Assembly (NCBI RefSeq): GCF_023015615.1
Contig: NZ_JALKAJ010000004.1
Coordinates: 186,001 to 250,000, forward strand
Direction of reading: 5' to 3'
Source: Qipengyuania sp. S6317L1
GTDB taxonomy: Bacteria; Pseudomonadota; Alphaproteobacteria; Sphingomonadales; Sphingomonadaceae
Length of the DNA stretch: 64,000 nt
Shown here in pieces: positions 1-7,964 of the stretch. The notes beneath the pieces were generated by a model. It was not told where the DNA came from, ran no database searches, and saw nothing but the letters and a program-made list of their open reading frames with translations. The stretch's first letter is position 1. Every line of letters begins with the position of its first letter. A program made the position numbers and the translations under genes.

Positions 1-514
1 CGGTGCGTAATCCCTCTGGTCGCCCGCGCAGGAATATGTCGCGCCCGATCCGGTCGCGCGCCATGAGCCGCGCGCCCGCCTCGCGCATCGCGCCGAGGCG
101 TTGGAGGCGGAGTTGCAGACGCAGAGCGAGCTCTTCGGGACTTGGATCTTCCTGTTCGTCCTTGGGCAGGAGCATGGCGGATTTGAGGAAGGCAAGCCAG
201 GCGGCCATCACCAGATAATCCGCCGCCAGTTCCAGCCGCAAATCCTGTGCCTGCTCGATATAGTCGAGGTATTGGTCAACCAGCGCGAGGATGGAAATCT
301 GTTTGAGATCAACCTTTTGCCGCCGCGCCAGATCGAGGAGAAGGTCAAGCGGCCCCTCCCAGCCATCAAGCTCGAGATAGAGCGCCTCTTCGCCGGCCTT
401 CGCGCCCTGTTTTGCGGGATCATCGTCCCACCCATCGGGCATGATCGCGCCGGGTTCGGGCGCGTTCATCGCACCGCCCGTCAGCATGAAGCCCTCTTCC
501 TGGCTTGCGCTCAT
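1..514 (-). CDS. scpA: Segregation and condensation protein A (partial, C-terminus off the window)
   Basis: ScpA is the kleisin subunit that bridges the SMC dimer and ScpB in the bacterial condensin, acting on the nucleoid in chromosome segregation. About 171 codons are visible before the left edge. After a variable N-terminal stretch of about 45 residues comes the typical kleisin N-terminal signature: LELDGWEGPLDLLLDLARRQ, then KVDLKQISILALVDQYLDYI and a helical segment with DLRLELAADYLVMAAWLA and KSAMLLP. The ATG at 514 overlaps the TGA of the upstream nagZ (ATGA), so the two are translationally coupled. A scpA next to nagZ and a SPOR protein is a common order in Sphingomonadales. scpB would be expected just beyond the left edge, which cannot be checked here. 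Confidence 0.9.
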   Translation of the reverse strand, partial: MSASQEEGFMLTGGAMNAPEPGAIMPDGWDDDPAKQGAKAGEEALYLELDGWEGPLDLLLDLARRQKVDLKQISILALVDQYLDYIEQAQDLRLELAADYLVMAAWLAFLKSAMLLPKDEQEDPSPEELALRLQLRLQRLGAMREAGARLMARDRIGRDIFLRGRPEGLRT

Positions 515-1539
515 GCAGCTTCCCCCGCAATCGCCAGAAGCGCGTCGCGTTTCGCCAGAAGTTCGCCCGCATCATCGGACAATCCGTCTGCAACCTGCGT
601 CCCTTCAAGGGCTTTGGCAAGCCGCTCAGCCGTGCGCGACGACATCGTGGGCACGGCCTCGCAAATGCCGACCATATCATCCATCCTGGCCCAGCAATTG
701 AGCACGATGTCGCATCCTGCCGCAATCGCTTTGCCGGAGCGTTCCGGCACACTGCCGTCGAGTGCTTCCATGTCGATATCATCGGTCAAAAGCAGGCCGT
801 CAAAGCCGATTTCGCCGCGGATGATCTCTTTGATGATCGTTTCAGAAAGCGTCGCGGGAAGCGCCTCGTCCCATACGGGAAACTTGAGATGGCCGGTCAT
901 GCCGATAAGCGCGCCGTTGAGCTTGCGGAACGGCTCCAGATCCGCAGCCAGTTCCCCGGCGCTCGCATGGACCGTGGGCATTTCCTTGTGGCTGTCGCAC
1001 AGGGCGCGGCCATGCCCCGGCATATGCTTGATGCAGCCTGTCACCCCGCCTGCGGCCAATCCATCCAGTATCGCTCGGCCAATCGCGGCCACTTGCATCG
1101 GGTCATGGCCCAAAGAGCGGTCACCGATTACATCGTGCGCCCCCTCCTGCCGAAGGTCGAGCGGCGGATGGTAGTCCACCGTAATGCCCATTGCCGACAG
1201 CTCCAGCCCCATCGCCTTTGCGCCCACGCGCGCGGCTTCGATCGCGCTTGCCGGAGCCAATTGGTAAAGCCGGTCGAATGCCTCGCCCGAAGGGTATGCA
1301 GCCCAATGCGGCGGGCGCAGACGCGCGACACGCCCGCCCTCCTGATCAATCGAGATCAACAGGTGATCGCGACCGTGAAGCTCGCGCAGTTCATCGGTGA
1401 GAGCGCGCAGCTGCCTTGCGTCTTCGCAATTGCGGCCAAACAGGATGTAGCCCGCCGGATCAGCGTCACGAAAAAACGCGCGCTCGTCCGCTGTCAGCTT
1501 TGTGCCAGAACATCCGAATATCGCAGGAACCATCGTCAT
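511..1539 (-). CDS. nagZ: Beta-N-acetylhexosaminidase (glycoside hydrolase family 3)
   Basis: NagZ removes N-acetylglucosamine from anhydro-muropeptides in cytoplasmic cell-wall recycling. The 342-residue protein shows the family hallmarks: SIDQEGGRVARL near residue 63, the KHMPGHG motif at 171-177 (catalytic His loop) and TDDIDM near 252, which carries the Asp nucleophile. The length fits single-domain NagZ (about 340). An upstream in-frame start at 1581 would add 14 residues that do not look like the family N-terminus, so I chose the ATG at 1539; ATG 1533 is also possible. It has no signal peptide, as expected for a cytosolic enzyme. It sits between the SPOR gene and scpA, overlapping scpA by four bases. 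Confidence 0.92.
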   Translation of the reverse strand: MTMVPAIFGCSGTKLTADERAFFRDADPAGYILFGRNCEDARQLRALTDELRELHGRDHLLISIDQEGGRVARLRPPHWAAYPSGEAFDRLYQLAPASAIEAARVGAKAMGLELSAMGITVDYHPPLDLRQEGAHDVIGDRSLGHDPMQVAAIGRAILDGLAAGGVTGCIKHMPGHGRALCDSHKEMPTVHASAGELAADLEPFRKLNGALIGMTGHLKFPVWDEALPATLSETIIKEIIRGEIGFDGLLLTDDIDMEALDGSVPERSGKAIAAGCDIVLNCWARMDDMVGICEAVPTMSSRTAERLAKALEGTQVADGLSDDAGELLAKRDALLAIAGEAA

Positions 1540-1660
1540 ATGACAGCACCCAAGCCGCAAACACGCAAGCGCAGTAACCATCCATTGCAGCTATTTTACG
1601 GGGAAAATGCGCCCGTAAGCGGCGCAATCTTGCGAAAACGCCGCCGGATCACCCTTTCGC

Positions 1661-2374
1661 TCAGCCTTTGACCTGGCAATCAATGCCATCCGACTTGAGT
1701 TCGGCGCAAAGGCGATCAGCCGCCGCGCGGTCGCCTGCGACGGCCTGCAGGCGGTAAACCGTGCCGATATCGACCACGCCTTCCTCGATGCGATAGCGCA
1801 GGCCCGAGAGCGCATCGGTGCGGCGGGAAAGTTCGCGCCAGCCCTGTTCTGCGCGTGAGCGGCTCGAATAGGCGGCAAGCTGGACGCCCACGCCCGATGC
1901 CGATGCCCCCGTTGCAGCGCCGGTATCTCCGCTGCCGGACGAACCGTCGCCCGAAGCGCCAGCCGCGCCCTCATCAGCGTTATCGCCGCCAGCATTGGCG
2001 TTGCCATCGGTGTTCATGACACCTTCGGGCGTGCCGCCTTCGGCCACCACGGGGGCAACTGCGCCGGTCCCTGCAAATTCCTTGCCACCGGGGTCTTCGG
2101 GGCGTTCCTTGATCGGGCCATCGGGCGCTTCGATTACGCTGCCATCGGCGGCAGCCATCGCATCGTCTGCCTTGCTTCCGAAGAACCAGACCGTGCCGAC
2201 ACCGGCGACCAGAACGCCGAAAAGGATAAGGCCAAGGATTATGAGATGGGTGTTGTCATTGCCGCCATCATCGTCTTCCTCTTCGGCCTCAAGCCACGGA
2301 AGACTGTCCTCCGCTGACAGGTCCAGTTCGGCATCGCCGCCTTCGACCTCTTCATATTCAGCATCGATAATCAA
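1661..2374 (-). CDS. SPOR domain protein (single-pass membrane, peptidoglycan binding)
   Basis: This 237-residue protein has an acidic N-terminal cytoplasmic part, one transmembrane helix at about 43-66, a long low-complexity Gly/Ala/Ser/Asp linker (about 70-160) and a C-terminal SPOR-type domain (about 160-235: VQLAAYSSRSRAEQGW, then paired Cys before the end). SPOR domains bind denuded glycan strands at division septa, so a cell-division or septal role is likely. The start codon is TTG at 2374, preceded by a GGGAAGGG ribosome-binding site; I see no in-frame ATG nearby. It follows argS by 45 bases on the same strand and precedes nagZ, so it is probably in the same operon. The exact function beyond peptidoglycan binding is inferred. 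Confidence 0.85.
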   Translation of the reverse strand: MIIDAEYEEVEGGDAELDLSAEDSLPWLEAEEEDDDGGNDNTHLIILGLILFGVLVAGVGTVWFFGSKADDAMAAADGSVIEAPDGPIKERPEDPGGKEFAGTGAVAPVVAEGGTPEGVMNTDGNANAGGDNADEGAAGASGDGSSGSGDTGAATGASASGVGVQLAAYSSRSRAEQGWRELSRRTDALSGLRYRIEEGVVDIGTVYRLQAVAGDRAAADRLCAELKSDGIDCQVKG

Positions 2375-2419
2375 GGCACTTCACCCTTCCCTTGCACCGC
2401 GTTTTCGAAACGCTCGCGG

Positions 2420-4171
2420 CTACATCCTGTCGACGGCCTCCACGCCAAGCACGCCAAGACCATTGCGGATAACTTGCCCGATTGCTTCCCCGAGGAAAAG
2501 CCGCGCCTGCGATATTCCGCGTGCCTGTTTCACAATGAAGCGTTTTTGGGTGTCAGTGTTACCCAAGGAATAGAAGGCGTTAAGGTCGGTTGCCAGATCA
2601 TAGAGATAGAACGCGATGCGGTGCGCCTCGCGCGCTTTGGCGGCGGCTTCGACCTCGCGCGGGAATTGCGCGGCGCGTTTGATAAGCGCGCGCTCCTCTT
2701 TGCCAAGCTCTGCGATAGCGTCGGCGGAAGGCGTAAACCCTTCATCTTCCAATGCTTTACGCAAAGTCGACTGGATGCGTGCGTGGGCATATTGGACATA
2801 CCACACGGGGTTGTCCTTGCTGGCCTCGACGACCTTGGCAAAGTCGAATTCCATCTGCGCTTCGGGTTTGCGTGTCAGCATGGTGAAACGCACGACGTCG
2901 CGGCCGACCTCTTCGATCATGTCCGCAATCGTGATGAAATTGCCCGAACGCTTCGACATTTTCACAGGTTCGCCGCCGCGCATAAGCTGAACCATCTGGA
3001 CGAGTTTCACGTCAAATGGCGTGGGCTCGCCTTTCCCTTCGGAAAGCGCGGCAACAGCCGCCTTGATCCGTTTGACGGTCCCGGCATGGTCCGCGCCCCA
3101 GATGTCGATCAGCTCATCGGCTTCTTCCGCCTTCTGCATGTGATAGGCAAGGTCGGCGCCGAAATAGGTCCATTTGCCGTCCGATTTCTTGATCGGGCGG
3201 TCCTGATCATCGCCAAATTTGGTTGAACGGAACAGCGGAAGCTCCACTGGCTCCCAATCCTCTGGCGGGGCCTTGCCCTTGGGCGCTTCGAGGACGCCGT
3301 CATAGACCAGATCGTGCTCGCGCAGCCAAGCTTCGGCAGCATCGGGCTTGCCCGCCGCATGAAGCGCCGCTTCGGAGGCAAAGACGTCATGATGGATACC
3401 AAGGAGCGCAAGATCGCCCTTGATGAGGTCCATCATCTTCTCGACCGCTTCGGCGCGGAAATAGGCAAGCCATTCCTCTTCCGGAGCGTCCTTGTACTTG
3501 TCGCCCAATTCTTGTGCGAGATATTCGCCGATGGGTTTCAGATACTCGCCGGGGTAATAGCCTTCGGGGATTTCCCCGATATCCTCGCCCAGCGCCTCGC
3601 GGTAGCGCAGGTGCGCAGAGCGGGCGAGCGTATCGACCTGACCGCCGGCATCGTTGATGTAATATTCGCGCGTGACGTCATGGCCGGCGAATTCGAGCAG
3701 GCTGGAGAGCGCATCGCCCACAACCGCGCCGCGGCAGTGGCCCATGTGCATCGGGCCGGTGGGATTGGCGCTGACATATTCGACGTTCACACGCGTCCCT
3801 GCGCCCATTTTCGAACGGCCATATTCACGACCGAGCGTGGCGATCGCCTGCAGTTCATCGAGCCAAACCTGCGGGTCAAGGCGCAGGTTGATGAAGCCCG
3901 GCCCTGCGATCTCGGCGCTGGCGATACCGGGAGCGGCTTCGAGTTTGCTCGCGAGGATTTCCGCCAAAGCGCGCGGGTTCGTCTTGGCAGGCTTTGCCAG
4001 AACCATCGCGGCGTTGGTTGCAAGGTCGCCATGCGAAGGATCGCGCGGCGGTTCGAGCGTCACGTTTTTGAACGAGGTTCCTTCCGGCAGAGCGCCGTCA
4101 ATCACCATCGCATTGAGCGCGGTTTCGATCGTGCCGCCAAAGGCGGTGTAGAGGGTTTGCATATCAGTCAT
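2420..4171 (-). CDS. argS: Arginine--tRNA ligase
   Basis: ArgS charges tRNA-Arg with arginine in the cytosol. The 583-residue class I synthetase shows the N-terminal additional domain, the HIGH-type motif HMGH at 142-145 within SANPTGPMHMGHCRGA, the KMSKR loop (VKMSKRSGNF) and the C-terminal anticodon-binding helices, ending with LGVLGVEAVDRM. The reading frame stays open for 64 codons upstream to 4363, but those residues are not ArgS-like, so ATG 4171 (or 4162, MQTLYTAF) is the start. The 194-base gap to the upstream lipoprotein gene is rich in inverted repeats. Downstream, the SPOR gene begins after 45 bases. Confidence 0.95.
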   Translation of the reverse strand: MTDMQTLYTAFGGTIETALNAMVIDGALPEGTSFKNVTLEPPRDPSHGDLATNAAMVLAKPAKTNPRALAEILASKLEAAPGIASAEIAGPGFINLRLDPQVWLDELQAIATLGREYGRSKMGAGTRVNVEYVSANPTGPMHMGHCRGAVVGDALSSLLEFAGHDVTREYYINDAGGQVDTLARSAHLRYREALGEDIGEIPEGYYPGEYLKPIGEYLAQELGDKYKDAPEEEWLAYFRAEAVEKMMDLIKGDLALLGIHHDVFASEAALHAAGKPDAAEAWLREHDLVYDGVLEAPKGKAPPEDWEPVELPLFRSTKFGDDQDRPIKKSDGKWTYFGADLAYHMQKAEEADELIDIWGADHAGTVKRIKAAVAALSEGKGEPTPFDVKLVQMVQLMRGGEPVKMSKRSGNFITIADMIEEVGRDVVRFTMLTRKPEAQMEFDFAKVVEASKDNPVWYVQYAHARIQSTLRKALEDEGFTPSADAIAELGKEERALIKRAAQFPREVEAAAKAREAHRIAFYLYDLATDLNAFYSLGNTDTQKRFIVKQARGISQARLFLGEAIGQVIRNGLGVLGVEAVDRM

Positions 4172-4339
4172 CTCACTTGCGCCGTTAGCGCAAAGGGCAA
4201 AAAGGGAAAAGCGAAAGGGCGCGCCATACAACAAGACCCCAGACGACGCGCCAAGCGTCGCAAGGCCGCCTGAGACTCTGGGCGCCCACCCGCAGCGGGT
4301 CCGCAAAGAGCGTAGCGAACGAAGGGCGTCTAGCGAAGG

Positions 4340-4359
4340 GTTCGCCCGGATGGGCGAAC
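4340..4359 (-). repeat. Perfect hairpin after the lipoprotein gene
   Basis: GTTCGCCC and GGGCGAAC are perfect 8-base arms around the loop ggat, seven bases past the lipoprotein stop codon. There is no T tract on the minus strand, so it may slow or process the transcript rather than terminate it. Confidence 0.5.
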
Positions 4360-4365
4360 ACAAAC

Positions 4366-5031
4366 CTACCGCGTCGCGTTATACGCCAGTTGCGATTCGC
4401 TCAGTTGGAAGCCCACCAGCATTTCGAAACGGGTGCGCTGGATCGCGGCTTTCACTTCGGGATCGGCAAGCGGGTCAAGCGCCGCATCAGGATCGCCGGC
4501 ACGCCGTTTGCGGGTGATTCGCTCGCGGATGTCTTCGGGCAGGGTTGCCGCCGAACGCTCGACATAAGAGCCCGCTTTGGCGCTTGCGGTGGCGCGCTCC
4601 TCGCCATCGGCGAAGGACAAGGTGACCTCGCCCACACGCTTGGTCACGACCGCGCTTGATCCGCGCAGCACGGTCACGAAGTATGGCAAGGTAACGGTGC
4701 GTGCGCCGCGAACGTCGGTGCGGCGTGCGCGAACGTCAAAGCTTGCTTCGGAATACACCTGATCGCCGGTGTCGTTGCAGGTAGAACGAAGGTTAGTGAT
4801 CGCGGCGCTCACATCGAGATTGCCCTGCGTCTGGTCGCCAGCGGTGCGGAACGTCGTCACATCGCCGGTGTAGTCGGGAATGCCGACATCAGGGCAGGTG
4901 GAAAGCACGGCTGTGATCCCGACGCCCTGATTGACCACAAGGTCCCCCTCGCCTGCACAACCGGCGAGCGCTCCCGCCAGAACAAGCGCGGTCAGAGCGG
5001 ATTTGCCCCGTGTCATGCGAAAATGCGTCAT
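4366..5031 (-). CDS. Predicted lipoprotein of unknown function
   Basis: The 221-residue product begins with a basic n-region, a hydrophobic stretch and a lipobox (LAGALAGCAG), so it should be acylated on Cys near residue 25 and anchored in a membrane. The mature part is rich in beta-type residues. It has two further Cys (STCPDVG and RSTCNDTGD) and a C-terminal helix with RKRRAGDP. I do not recognise a named domain. It is the first gene of the minus-strand run lipoprotein-argS-SPOR-nagZ-scpA and diverges from ispH with only about 110 bases between them. An alternative start at 5016 (MTRGKS) would give a more compact signal peptide. No odd base composition is evident. Confidence 0.75.
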   Translation of the reverse strand: MTHFRMTRGKSALTALVLAGALAGCAGEGDLVVNQGVGITAVLSTCPDVGIPDYTGDVTTFRTAGDQTQGNLDVSAAITNLRSTCNDTGDQVYSEASFDVRARRTDVRGARTVTLPYFVTVLRGSSAVVTKRVGEVTLSFADGEERATASAKAGSYVERSAATLPEDIRERITRKRRAGDPDAALDPLADPEVKAAIQRTRFEMLVGFQLSESQLAYNATR

Positions 5032-5141
5032 GAGAATGCGTGGTCCCTCGTAAGTCTGGTTGCCGTCAGATGCGGCGTAATATGTCCAATGCGTGGCTTA
5101 CGCCCTAGCGAGCCGCGCAGCAAAGCGCTAGAGGGCGATGT

Positions 5142-6116
5142 ATGAACGCGCCTATAACTGAAAAGACCGCTCCGGCTTCGGCTGAGCCTTTGAACCTTTT
5201 GATCGCCGCCCCGCGCGGTTTTTGCGCAGGCGTCGATCGCGCGATCGAGATCGTTGAAAAGGCGCTCGAGCGGTATGGCGCGCCGGTTTATGTCCGCCAC
5301 GAAATCGTCCACAACAGATACGTTGTCGAAGGATTGAAGGCCAAGGGCGCGATTTTCGTCAAGGAACTGGACGAAGTGCCCACCGATGCGCCGGTCGTGT
5401 TTTCCGCGCATGGCGTGCCCAAATCGGTCCCCGCCGAGGCGGAACGGCGCAATATGATCTACGTCGATGCGACATGCCCGCTGGTGTCGAAAGTCCACCG
5501 TCAGGCAGAGCGCCAGCTTGAAAAAGGGCGGCATATCATTTTCGTGGGCCACGAAGGCCATCCCGAGGTGATCGGCACCATGGGTCAGGTCGAACCCGGC
5601 CAAATGACCTTGGTCGAGAATATCGAGGACGTCGACAAGCTCCCGTTCGAGACGGATGAACCGCTTGCCTACCTCACGCAAACGACCCTTTCGGTCGATG
5701 ACACGCGCGAAGTGATCGAGGCGCTCGAATGGCGTTACCCCAATATCAAGGGGCCCAAGGCCGAGGACATCTGCTACGCCACCTCCAACCGCCAGGCAGC
5801 GGTGAAGGAACTGGCACAGGATTGCGATCTGGTGCTGGTTGTGGGTGCGCCCAATTCTTCCAATTCGCTGCGCCTTGTCGAAGTGGCCGAGCGTTTGGGC
5901 ACGCCGGGCAAATTGATCCAGCGCGCCGACGAGATTGATCCTGCATGGCTCGATGGTGTCGAGACAATCGGCCTCACCGCTGGCGCCTCTGCTCCCGAAG
6001 TGCTGGTGCGCGAAGTGGTTGATGCGCTTGGCCAGCTGCGCCCTCTCAACGAACGTGTGATCAAGCACACCGAAGAAAAGATGGTGTTCAAGCTCCCGCG
6101 TCAACTCACCGAATAG
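5142..6116 (+). CDS. ispH: 4-hydroxy-3-methylbut-2-enyl diphosphate reductase
   Basis: IspH (LytB) makes IPP and DMAPP from HMBPP in the last step of the MEP isoprenoid pathway, using a [4Fe-4S] cluster in the cytosol. The 324-residue protein shows the three cluster cysteines at C28 ([12 protein letters not shown]), C112 (VDATCPLV) and C211 ([10 protein letters not shown]), plus the conserved HE/H pairs ([20 protein letters not shown]). The N-terminus has a 17-residue extension ahead of the usual start of the fold, as in many alphaproteobacteria. The homoserine kinase gene follows after 10 bases, so the two are probably cotranscribed with rnhA. Confidence 0.96.
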   Translation: MNAPITEKTAPASAEPLNLLIAAPRGFCAGVDRAIEIVEKALERYGAPVYVRHEIVHNRYVVEGLKAKGAIFVKELDEVPTDAPVVFSAHGVPKSVPAEAERRNMIYVDATCPLVSKVHRQAERQLEKGRHIIFVGHEGHPEVIGTMGQVEPGQMTLVENIEDVDKLPFETDEPLAYLTQTTLSVDDTREVIEALEWRYPNIKGPKAEDICYATSNRQAAVKELAQDCDLVLVVGAPNSSNSLRLVEVAERLGTPGKLIQRADEIDPAWLDGVETIGLTAGASAPEVLVREVVDALGQLRPLNERVIKHTEEKMVFKLPRQLTE

Positions 6117-6126
6117 GGCGAGGCAA

Positions 6127-7095
6127 ATGGCGGTTTACACCCATCTTGGCGCCGAAGAGCTGGCCGCGCTTATCGCGCATTATCCGGTGGGCGAACTCGT
6201 TTCTGCCAAGGGGATTGCCGAAGGGGTTTCCAATTCCAACTGGCTGATCGAAACCGCCGGGTCTGATGGTGCAGGAACGCGCTTTATTCTTACCATGTAT
6301 GAACGGCGCATCGAGCTTGAGGATTTGCCGTATTTCTTAGGGCTTCTCGACCACCTTTCGGCCAAAGGCTGCCCGGTGCCGCGCACCATTCACGACAATG
6401 ATGGCGCGAGCTTCCGGATGCTTGACGGAAAAGCGGTCGCGCTGATCGAATTTCTGCCCGGTGTCTCACCCGCCCAGCCAGACGCCGCGCAAGCGTTCGC
6501 AGTGGGAGAGACGCTGGCACGCATTCATGCAGCAAGCGCGGATTTCCCGTTGTCGCGCGCCAATACGATGGGTTTTGCCGACAATCTGGCCTGTCTGGAA
6601 AAATGCGGGAGCGATGCGCTTGCGTCCATCAACGCTGACCTTCCGGCAATGCTTGGCCCTGCCCGCGAGGCGGCGGCGATTGACTTGGCCGCCCTCCCCC
6701 AAGCGCAAATTCACGCCGATCTGTTTTGCGACAATGTGCTTATGCTGGGCAGCGAAGTCACCGGGCTTATTGATTTCTACTTCGCGTGCTCGGGCGCGAT
6801 GGCGCTTGATCTTGCGGTGACCCATGCGGCGTGGTGTTTCGATGATGCGGGGAATTATCGTGCGCCTCTCGGCGGTGCGCTTGTCGAAGGGTATGAAAGC
6901 GTGCGCAAGCTGACATCGCGCGAACGCGAACTGCTCCCGCAAATCGCCAAGGGGGCGTGCATCCGCTTTATCGCAAGCCGCGCGGAAGACTGGCTCGACA
7001 CGCCCGATGATGCGCTGGTCACGCGCAAGGACCCCATGCAATTCGTCGCACGCTGGCGTTTTTACGACGCGCAAGGGGCCGATGTGTTTGCGTGA
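6127..7095 (+). CDS. thrB: Homoserine kinase (aminoglycoside-phosphotransferase fold)
   Basis: This ThrB type phosphorylates homoserine in threonine biosynthesis and belongs to the APH/choline-kinase fold rather than the GHMP kinases. The 322 residues start MAVYTHLGAEEL and include the nucleotide-binding loop GVSNSNW (33-39), the catalytic HADLFCDN (H196, D198, N203) and the metal-binding D216 in GLIDFYFA. Length and motifs match the alphaproteobacterial ThrB family. It lies 10 bases after ispH and about 40 bases before rnhA, a neighbourhood repeated in related genomes as far as I recall. A different small-molecule kinase of the same fold is possible but less likely. Confidence 0.88.
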   Translation: MAVYTHLGAEELAALIAHYPVGELVSAKGIAEGVSNSNWLIETAGSDGAGTRFILTMYERRIELEDLPYFLGLLDHLSAKGCPVPRTIHDNDGASFRMLDGKAVALIEFLPGVSPAQPDAAQAFAVGETLARIHAASADFPLSRANTMGFADNLACLEKCGSDALASINADLPAMLGPAREAAAIDLAALPQAQIHADLFCDNVLMLGSEVTGLIDFYFACSGAMALDLAVTHAAWCFDDAGNYRAPLGGALVEGYESVRKLTSRERELLPQIAKGACIRFIASRAEDWLDTPDDALVTRKDPMQFVARWRFYDAQGADVFA

Positions 7096-7138
7096 TTTGC
7101 GCGAATAGGGCACAAGCTGCGTGATGGTGGGCAAGCCT

Positions 7139-7588
7139 ATGAAACAAGTGCAGATCTTTACCGATGGTGCGTGCAAGGGAAATCCGGGTCCTGGCGGCTG
7201 GGGCGTCTTGCTGCGCATGGGGCCTCATGAAAAAGAGCTTTCGGGCGGCGACGCGGACACCACCAACAACCGCATGGAAATGACCGCTGTGATCGAGGGG
7301 CTCAATGCCCTGATCGAGCCGTGCGCGGTCGAGGTTTATTCCGACAGCAAATATGTGATCGACGGGATCACCAAATGGGTCCACGGCTGGAAAAAGCGCG
7401 GCTGGGTCAATGCCAGCAAGAAACCGGTGCGCAACGCCGATCTTTGGCACGATCTGATCGAGGCGGTCGATCGCCACGACGTGTCGTGGAACTGGGTCAA
7501 GGGCCATTCGGGCCACGCCGAAAACGAACGTGTGGATCAACTCGCCAGCGATGCCGCAGAGGCGATCGCGGCGGGCGAAGACGCCTAG
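7139..7588 (+). CDS. rnhA: Ribonuclease HI
   Basis: RNase HI cuts the RNA strand of RNA-DNA hybrids during replication and R-loop removal. From the chosen ATG the protein has 149 residues with the four acidic active-site positions visible: D9 in [14 protein letters not shown], Glu in NNRMEMTA, Asp in YSDSKYV and Asp in NERVDQLA, plus the basic-protrusion region [11 protein letters not shown]. Starts at 7121 (GTG) or 7124 are possible, but [10 protein letters not shown] is the family-like N-terminus and is preceded by GGTGGG. It ends the ispH-thrB-rnhA run, before a tandem repeat and a bidirectional terminator. Confidence 0.95.
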   Translation: MKQVQIFTDGACKGNPGPGGWGVLLRMGPHEKELSGGDADTTNNRMEMTAVIEGLNALIEPCAVEVYSDSKYVIDGITKWVHGWKKRGWVNASKKPVRNADLWHDLIEAVDRHDVSWNWVKGHSGHAENERVDQLASDAAEAIAAGEDA

Positions 7589-7617
7589 GCTGTGCCTGCG
7601 CCCACTGCTTTCGACCA

Positions 7618-7656
7618 CACCGCGCCAATAACCGACACCGCGCCAATAACCGATAC
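7618..7656. repeat. Tandem 18-base repeat downstream of rnhA
   Basis: The core CGCGCCAATAACCGA occurs at 7621-7635 and again at 7639-7653, each followed by a near-identical triplet (CAC, TAC). The repeat lies in the noncoding gap about 30 bases after the rnhA stop. Confidence 0.9.
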
Positions 7657-7664
7657 CGCAACGC

Positions 7665-7700
7665 AAAACGGGCGCGCCGTCATCCGGCACGCCCGTTTTT
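7665..7700. terminator. Bidirectional rho-independent terminator
   Basis: Arms at 7665-7679 and 7685-7699 pair over 15 positions with one mismatch and a five-base loop. The outer AAAA/TTTT serves both strands, ending rnhA on plus and the YegP-like gene on minus. Confidence 0.88.
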
Positions 7701-7723
7701 AAACCTCGCTTGGACCAAAGCGT

Positions 7724-7900
7724 TCAGGTGTTGTCTTCGGTTGGCGCGTCCGGGCCGTTTTTCTTGATCGAAGCAATCGCGTTTTCAGCCGAAGACTTGC
7801 TCGAATAGCCCTGGGTCGAGAACATCACTTCGCTGTTGTAGCTGAAGCGCACGCGAAATTCGCCGGCTTTATCTTTGTAGATTTCGAACTTGTGAGCCAT
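7724..7900 (-). CDS. YegP-like DUF1508 protein
   Basis: A 58-residue protein with one DUF1508/YegP unit: KFEIYKDKAGEFRVRFSYNSEVMFSTQGYSSKSSAE shows the usual FEIYKDKAGEFRFR-like start and the YSSKSSAENAI helix. The family is small and cytosolic, and its biochemical role is not established. The start is ATG 7900, preceded by GAGAGGGACC; longer in-frame versions to 8032 overlap the oxidoreductase gene and lack similarity. It may be co-transcribed with the oxidoreductase 64 bases upstream. Its transcript ends at the shared terminator at 7665-7700. Confidence 0.85.
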   Translation of the reverse strand: MAHKFEIYKDKAGEFRVRFSYNSEVMFSTQGYSSKSSAENAIASIKKNGPDAPTEDNT

Positions 7901-7964
7901 CTTTCTGGTCCCTCTCGTAAGCGTTGAACTTGGGGCCGCAGCATACAGATATGACCGGCTCTGA

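Noticed and set aside
505..1671. 388-codon plus-strand frame over nagZ
   Set aside because: nagZ on the other strand has all family motifs and couples to scpA; the plus-strand frame has none.
4172..4363. 64-codon N-terminal extension of argS
   Set aside because: The residues are unlike ArgS, and the region is rich in inverted repeats. The family start is at 4171 or 4162.
5028..6104. 358-codon frame antisense to ispH
   Set aside because: It lies fully opposite a gene with clear catalytic motifs and has low-information composition; such mirror frames are common in GC-rich DNA.
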